NCBI GenBank assembly: GCA_011046405.1
Contig: DSAR01000515.1
Coordinates: 1 to 8,492, forward strand
Direction of reading: 5' to 3'
From: Chloroflexota bacterium
Lineage (GTDB): Bacteria > Chloroflexota > Anaerolineae > B4-G1
Length of the DNA: 8,492 nt
This document shows positions 5,655 to 8,492 of the stretch, piece after piece. Under the pieces are notes generated by a model that worked only from the letters and a program-made list of their open reading frames with translations, was not told the DNA's origin and did no database searches. The stretch's first letter is position 1; each line of letters starts with the position of its first letter. A program made the position numbers and the translations under genes.

Positions 5655-6716
5655 ATGACGAAAGATTTACAACGACAGACACCTATCGCGTCCGATGAAC
5701 GACAGATCGTAGATCGAATAACCGAGCACGTCGGGGCATATCGGCGCGAAGTCGTGGCCAACTATTACGTGGCCCTGAAGACAGGGTGCTTTGTCGTCCT
5801 GGTCGGCCCGGACAGACAGAATCAGACGCGCCTGGCACAGGGGCTGGCCGACTCCCTGGTCGGGCGATCCAGCCTCCAGTTGTGCGCCTTCCAGGCGCAT
5901 CCCTGGTGGGCCAACAGCACCGGGAATCCGGGACAGTTCGCGACGTCCCACGCGCAATTCAACGCCCTGAAATTGCTCGACTTCATCGACGTAGCTTCGG
6001 CCAGCGAGGCCGCCGGATTCCCTTACTTATTTTTCTCCACCATCAAGCGAATGAGCGCTGCCGAACTCGAGTGTTACTTTCACGATCTGCCCCAGGGCCT
6101 GTTCTGGCAGGCGGATACCTCGGTCATCTCCATCGATCTCCCGCGCAATGTGTATGCCACGGGCATCCTGGAGACTGAGCCCAGCGGTCCCGCACTGGAC
6201 AAGGCCATATACCGGCATGCCACGGTCATTCCGTTGCCCCCTGGCCGTCTCCCGCGATCTGCAGCACGACGCAACCCATCACCGGAGAGAGTGGATTGGC
6301 AGCGCGCCTTCTCTCAATCGGCGGTACAGAGCAGCAAACAAGCGCGGGCGAAGTTGGCCCGGATCCTGCCGGACGGGCAGTCGTCGCCCGCCCCCATAGC
6401 CGATTTGGACCACGTCCTTTGGTCGGTTCCCTTGCCCCCGTTTGCACGGGATCAAGTGTGGCGCTACTTGGCAAACGCTTTCGATCGAGATGGAAACGGT
6501 CTTTTCGTGGCGACTGTAGACGAAAACCTGCGCATCGCCCAGGATCACGCACTCGCCCAGTACGTGCTACCTCACCTGGACGACCAGTTGAGCAAGCGCC
6601 AGCCCGGAGCGTTGAAGCGTGTGACCGAGTATCTGGCGAACCGGTTCCCGCGCGCTCACGCTCAAGCCATAGGCAGGCGGGAGGTATCTCTCGACCCCGC
6701 CAAATGGCGGGCATAG
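5655..6716 (+). CDS. McrB-like AAA+ protein with degenerate Walker motifs
   Basis: A 353-residue protein. I recognise the McrB/MoxR-type AAA+ layout, but with the catalytic motifs lost. Residues 46-64 (FVVLVGPDRQNQTRLAQGLA) align with the strand-Walker A-helix, where G-x-x-G-x-G-K-T should be; Gly and Lys are replaced by Asn56 and Gln57. YLFFSTIKRMSAAELECYF (124-142) corresponds to Walker B, L-x-L-D-E-x-N-R-A, with Ser-Thr instead of Asp-Glu. VYATGILETEPSGPALDKAI (166-185) matches the sensor region (V-x-x-T-G-T-V-N-x-D-E), with Asn lost, and R187 may be the following Arg. The C-terminal part, QDHALAQYVLPHLDDQLSKR (296-315), resembles the helical end of McrB-like proteins. ATP hydrolysis is unlikely. 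GGGAG lies 6 nt before the ATG. It has no operon partner; its last codons overlap element copy 3. Domain assignment is from pattern recognition. Confidence 0.65.
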   Translation: MTKDLQRQTPIASDERQIVDRITEHVGAYRREVVANYYVALKTGCFVVLVGPDRQNQTRLAQGLADSLVGRSSLQLCAFQAHPWWANSTGNPGQFATSHAQFNALKLLDFIDVASASEAAGFPYLFFSTIKRMSAAELECYFHDLPQGLFWQADTSVISIDLPRNVYATGILETEPSGPALDKAIYRHATVIPLPPGRLPRSAARRNPSPERVDWQRAFSQSAVQSSKQARAKLARILPDGQSSPAPIADLDHVLWSVPLPPFARDQVWRYLANAFDRDGNGLFVATVDENLRIAQDHALAQYVLPHLDDQLSKRQPGALKRVTEYLANRFPRAHAQAIGRREVSLDPAKWRA

Positions 6717-6763
6717 AAGCAGGCCAAATCCCCCTAATTTCTGGCACGAGATCGTGATAGGAT
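6697..6763 (+). promoter_or_regulatory. Palindrome-plus-promoter element, copy 3
   Basis: CCGCCA-AA-TGGCGG (6697-6710), identical to copy 1, then G, 43 nt, and TGATAGGAT (6755-6763). The palindrome lies inside the final codons of the AAA+ gene (encoding A-K-W-R before A and TAG), so the element overlaps coding sequence. TAGGAT is the candidate -10, 23 nt before the DUF2085 start; CCCT is again present at 6732-6735, near the -35. The match to copy 1 is 33 of 39 over palindrome plus first spacer block. Confidence 0.6.
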
Positions 6764-6786
6764 AGAGTAGAAATTTGGCGAGGTAA

Positions 6787-7572
6787 ATGATGACGCAAAG
6801 TATGATGGTTAAACAAACGCATCGTGTGGCGCGGTGGCTACAACACCGCCTCCTGGGACTCAGCCATCACTGGCTGGCCTGGGCCAACGCAATTTGGGGC
6901 ACCGTGTTCGTGCTGCCCTGGATAGCGCCGGTCCTGATGAAAATTGGCGCGACCCGATGGGGTTTGCTCATCTATGCAGCATACCGTCACCTGTGCCACC
7001 AGTTGGCCAATCGCTCCTTCTTCCTGTTCGGCCCCCGACCGATGTATTCTTACGTAGAACTCTTGCCCTACGCTTCCAGTGCCAATACACCGTTGGGGCT
7101 CAAGGCCTTCATCGGCACGTCCGAATTGGGGTACAAGGTGGCGTGGTCGGACCGAATGGTCTCGATGTACGGCGGCATCTTGCTGGGCGGGCTAGTTTTC
7201 GCCCTGGTGCGTCGTCATCTGCGAGCCCCCAAATGGTGGGCGCCTACCCTGATGGCCCTGCCGATGGTTCTCGATGGTATCACCCATACTATCAGCGACC
7301 TGTCCGGAATAGGGCAGGGGTTCCGCTATCACAACGGCTGGCTGGTTGCGCTGACGGGGCATAGCCTTCCCCGGAGTTTTTACGTGGGCACCACCCTGGG
7401 GTCATTTAATTCCTCGATGCGGCTCGTCACCGGTTTGCTTTTCGGGCTGGCCGTGGTCTGGATAGCGTACCCGATGTTCGAGGACTATTTCCAAGACGCG
7501 CGGCGGACGTTGGAGCCCCGCCTGCACCAAGATGAAAAAACCAACCCAACGGAGGATTTAGACGATGCCTGA
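6787..7572 (+). CDS. DUF2085-family membrane protein
   Basis: A 261-residue membrane protein. YRHLCHQLANRSFFLFG (66-82) is the DUF2085 signature (C-H-Q-x-x-x-R-S-F). The second family motif, usually C-A-R-C-T-G-I-Y-x-G, is here WSDRMVSMYGG (120-130) without cysteines. Later conserved features are D163-G164 (P-M-V-L-D-G-I-T-H) and MRLVTG (211-216). Hydrophobic segments lie at about 33-52, 126-142, 150-165 and 210-228. The function of DUF2085 is unknown; the Cys/His/Asp set suggests metal or redox chemistry at the membrane. The start is uncertain: ATG at 6787 is only 3 nt from GAGG (6780-6783), while ATG at 6790 is 6 nt away and better placed. It overlaps the next small ORF by 8 nt. Confidence 0.88.
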   Translation: MMTQSMMVKQTHRVARWLQHRLLGLSHHWLAWANAIWGTVFVLPWIAPVLMKIGATRWGLLIYAAYRHLCHQLANRSFFLFGPRPMYSYVELLPYASSANTPLGLKAFIGTSELGYKVAWSDRMVSMYGGILLGGLVFALVRRHLRAPKWWAPTLMALPMVLDGITHTISDLSGIGQGFRYHNGWLVALTGHSLPRSFYVGTTLGSFNSSMRLVTGLLFGLAVVWIAYPMFEDYFQDARRTLEPRLHQDEKTNPTEDLDDA

Positions 7573-7758
7573 TAGACGGTTATGGATCGCAGGAATTGGA
7601 TTCCTGGCTGCCCTGGCCCTGTTGCTGGCGGGCTACCAGTCGGCGTCGAGGGACCCGGCCGGGGTCACTGACGAGGCCGAACCGGTTTCGATCGCCAGCC
7701 TACCATCAACCTGGCCGAACAGGACAAGTTGAACGGGGCATATCAGGCCACGCCGTAA
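7565..7758 (+). pseudogene. Small exported protein, apparently frameshifted
   Basis: ATG at 7565 with GGAGG (7551-7555) 9 nt upstream. The open frame gives 55 residues, MPDRRLWIAGIGFLAALALL followed by LAGYQSASRDPAGV, and stops at 7730-7732. The N-terminus is a signal peptide ending in LLLAGY, which looks like a lipobox (L-x-A-G-C) with Tyr (TAC) where Cys (TGC) would stand. After about 7672 the codons look better in the frame one base back, which reads FDRQPTINLAEQDKLNGAYQ then ATP and stops at TAA 7756-7758; third-position G/C there is 19 of 25, against 9 of 16 in the open frame. A single missing base between 7672 and 7690 would join the two into a ~64-residue lipoprotein. No family recognised. 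It could instead be a genuine 55-residue peptide. Confidence 0.5.
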
Positions 7759-7780
7759 TCTATCGTCTACCTTGGAGGTT

Positions 7781-8194
7781 ATGATAAACGTCGACAAACG
7801 AATTTTCATCCTGCTCCTGCTCCTGATGGGGGTCACACTGACTGCTGCGTGTGCGGCCGCCAGGCAGCCGGGCCGGATCGAACTGGGCGAGACCGAGTTC
7901 GACTTGGGCGAGATCTCCAGCACTGGACCCGTGAGCCAAACTTTCCAGATGCGCAACGCGGGCCAGGGAACGCTAGAGATCACGGGCGTGTCCACCTCCT
8001 GTGGCTGCACCACGGCGGAGGTCGATAGAAGCCGCCTGGGTCCCGGCGAGACGGCCACACTGACGGTGACCTACGACCCGCAGGCCCACGGTGGCCAGAT
8101 GGGCAGGTTCACGCGCGTGGTATACGTCCGGTCAGACGACCCCGAGACCCCCGAGGCCAACCTGACGATCCGGGTCACAGTGACCGGACCGTGA
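7781..8194 (+). CDS. DUF1573-family lipoprotein
   Basis: A 137-residue protein from ATG 7781. The signal peptide (2-23) ends L-T-A-A-C, so Cys24 is probably lipidated and the mature protein is anchored outside. The rest is one immunoglobulin-like DUF1573 domain: FDLGEI (40-45), FQMRNAGQGTLEITGV (55-70), the hallmark SCGCTTAE with Cys74 and Cys76 (73-80), LGPGETATLTVTYDP (86-100), and a final strand RVTVTG. DUF1573 proteins are common envelope proteins of unknown role. GGAGG (7774-7778) is only 2 nt from the ATG, unusually close; the in-frame TTG at 7772 has no ribosome site of its own. A thioredoxin-like gene follows 14 nt downstream, suggesting that the CGC cysteines may be redox-active; this is inference. 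Confidence 0.9.
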   Translation: MINVDKRIFILLLLLMGVTLTAACAAARQPGRIELGETEFDLGEISSTGPVSQTFQMRNAGQGTLEITGVSTSCGCTTAEVDRSRLGPGETATLTVTYDPQAHGGQMGRFTRVVYVRSDDPETPEANLTIRVTVTGP

Positions 8195-8208
8195 AGAGGA
8201 GTAAGTGG

Positions 8209-8492
8209 ATGGTTAAACGCACAATCATTATTTTCGTGCTCGTATCGCTGGCGATGGGCTTGCACGTCGTCGGCGTGCGGGCCGTCACCGTGGACACGGT
8301 CACCGTCTACTACAACCGCGCATGCGCCGACTGCTTGCGTTACGTCGATGAGACGATCGTCCCCCTGCTGCGCGACGTGGGATACGGCACACCGGTCTAC
8401 AAGGATTACATCAACGATCCCGAGAACCGCATTGAGCTTCTGGAGCGGAGCGACGAACTGGGCGTGCCCCCCGACCTGCAGTCCCACCTAAC
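8209..8492 (+). CDS. Exported thioredoxin-like CxxC protein (partial, runs off the right edge)
   Basis: ATG at 8209 with GAGGAG (8196-8201) 7 nt upstream opens a frame that stays open for 94 codons to the window end. Residues 1-25 form a signal peptide (KRT, hydrophobic 6-22, cleavage after V-R-A likely). Then a thioredoxin-fold start, TVTVYYNRACADCLRYV (30-46), with the redox pair Cys39-Ala-Asp-Cys42 after the first strand. The stretch ELGVPPDLQSHLT (82-94) resembles the cis-proline region of thioredoxin/DUF411-like proteins (G-V-P-x-x-L). I predict an extracytoplasmic thiol oxidoreductase or metal-binding thioredoxin-like protein; the C-terminus is needed to decide. It is in one operon with the DUF1573 gene. 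Such exported carriers need an electron donor such as CcdA, and the copy in this window is broken. Confidence 0.8.
   Translation, partial: MVKRTIIIFVLVSLAMGLHVVGVRAVTVDTVTVYYNRACADCLRYVDETIVPLLRDVGYGTPVYKDYINDPENRIELLERSDELGVPPDLQSHL

Noticed and set aside
5621..5698. A 25-codon ORF (MTIYYTIPGEYN...) overlapping the start of the AAA+ gene
   Set aside because: Only a weak AG-rich upstream stretch, no conservation evidence, and out-of-frame overlap with a longer gene that has a good ribosome site.
6741..6760. TGGCACG in copy 3 as a sigma-54 -24 box
   Set aside because: The -12 TTGC element is missing at the right spacing, and the other copies do not keep TGGCAC.
6226..6822. A 198-codon minus-strand frame opposite the AAA+ gene
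   Set aside because: Low-complexity Arg/Pro-rich antisense translation, crossing the palindromic element and the DUF2085 start.
1..8492. CRISPR array, tRNA or rRNA genes
   Set aside because: No regularly spaced direct repeats, cloverleaf-like sequence or rRNA-like conserved blocks were seen.

Overview
The window reads as GC-rich chromosomal DNA of a bacterium. I infer Chloroflexota (Anaerolineae-like), from the GC bias, the TACGAT/TAGGAT-type -10 boxes and the style of the proteins (DUF2085, DUF1573 lipoprotein, rhodanese lipoprotein); this is recognition from memory, not a database result. All genes run on the + strand except a partial Rrf2-family regulator at the left edge.

Layout. (1) 1-187, minus: N-terminal part of an Rrf2 regulator. 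It is divergent from an operon at 389-2157 encoding a rhodanese lipoprotein, an FTR1-type iron permease and a broken CcdA thiol-electron transporter. The ~200 bp between holds a nested inverted repeat (probable operator) and copy 1 of a promoter-like element. (2) 2158-5500: copy 2 of that element, a possible 30-codon leader ORF, a full-length Cu+ P1B-type ATPase (CopA, two GMTCASC domains), a two-helix membrane protein, a YHS-domain protein ending in HHHH, and a strong hairpin terminator. (3) 5547-6716: a small terminator-like hairpin, then an isolated McrB-like AAA+ protein whose Walker A and B motifs are both degenerate. (4) 6697-8492: copy 3 of the element, then a DUF2085 membrane protein, a small apparently frameshifted exported protein, a DUF1573 lipoprotein, and the start of an exported CxxC thioredoxin-like protein that runs off the right edge.

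Theme: metal and thiol homeostasis at the cell envelope (iron uptake, copper export, YHS metal binding, disulfide/thiol carriers).

The two most notable unlisted structures are: (a) a three-copy element with a 14-bp palindrome (CCGCYR-AA-YRGCGG, with covarying arms), exactly 44 nt (one G plus 43 nt) before a TGNTANGAT -10 motif, upstream of three different transcription units; and (b) a 93-bp MITE-like insertion with imperfect 26-nt terminal inverted repeats and a TGG duplication inside ccdA. Removing the insertion restores the expected CcdA transmembrane sequence, yet the gene is also broken just downstream.
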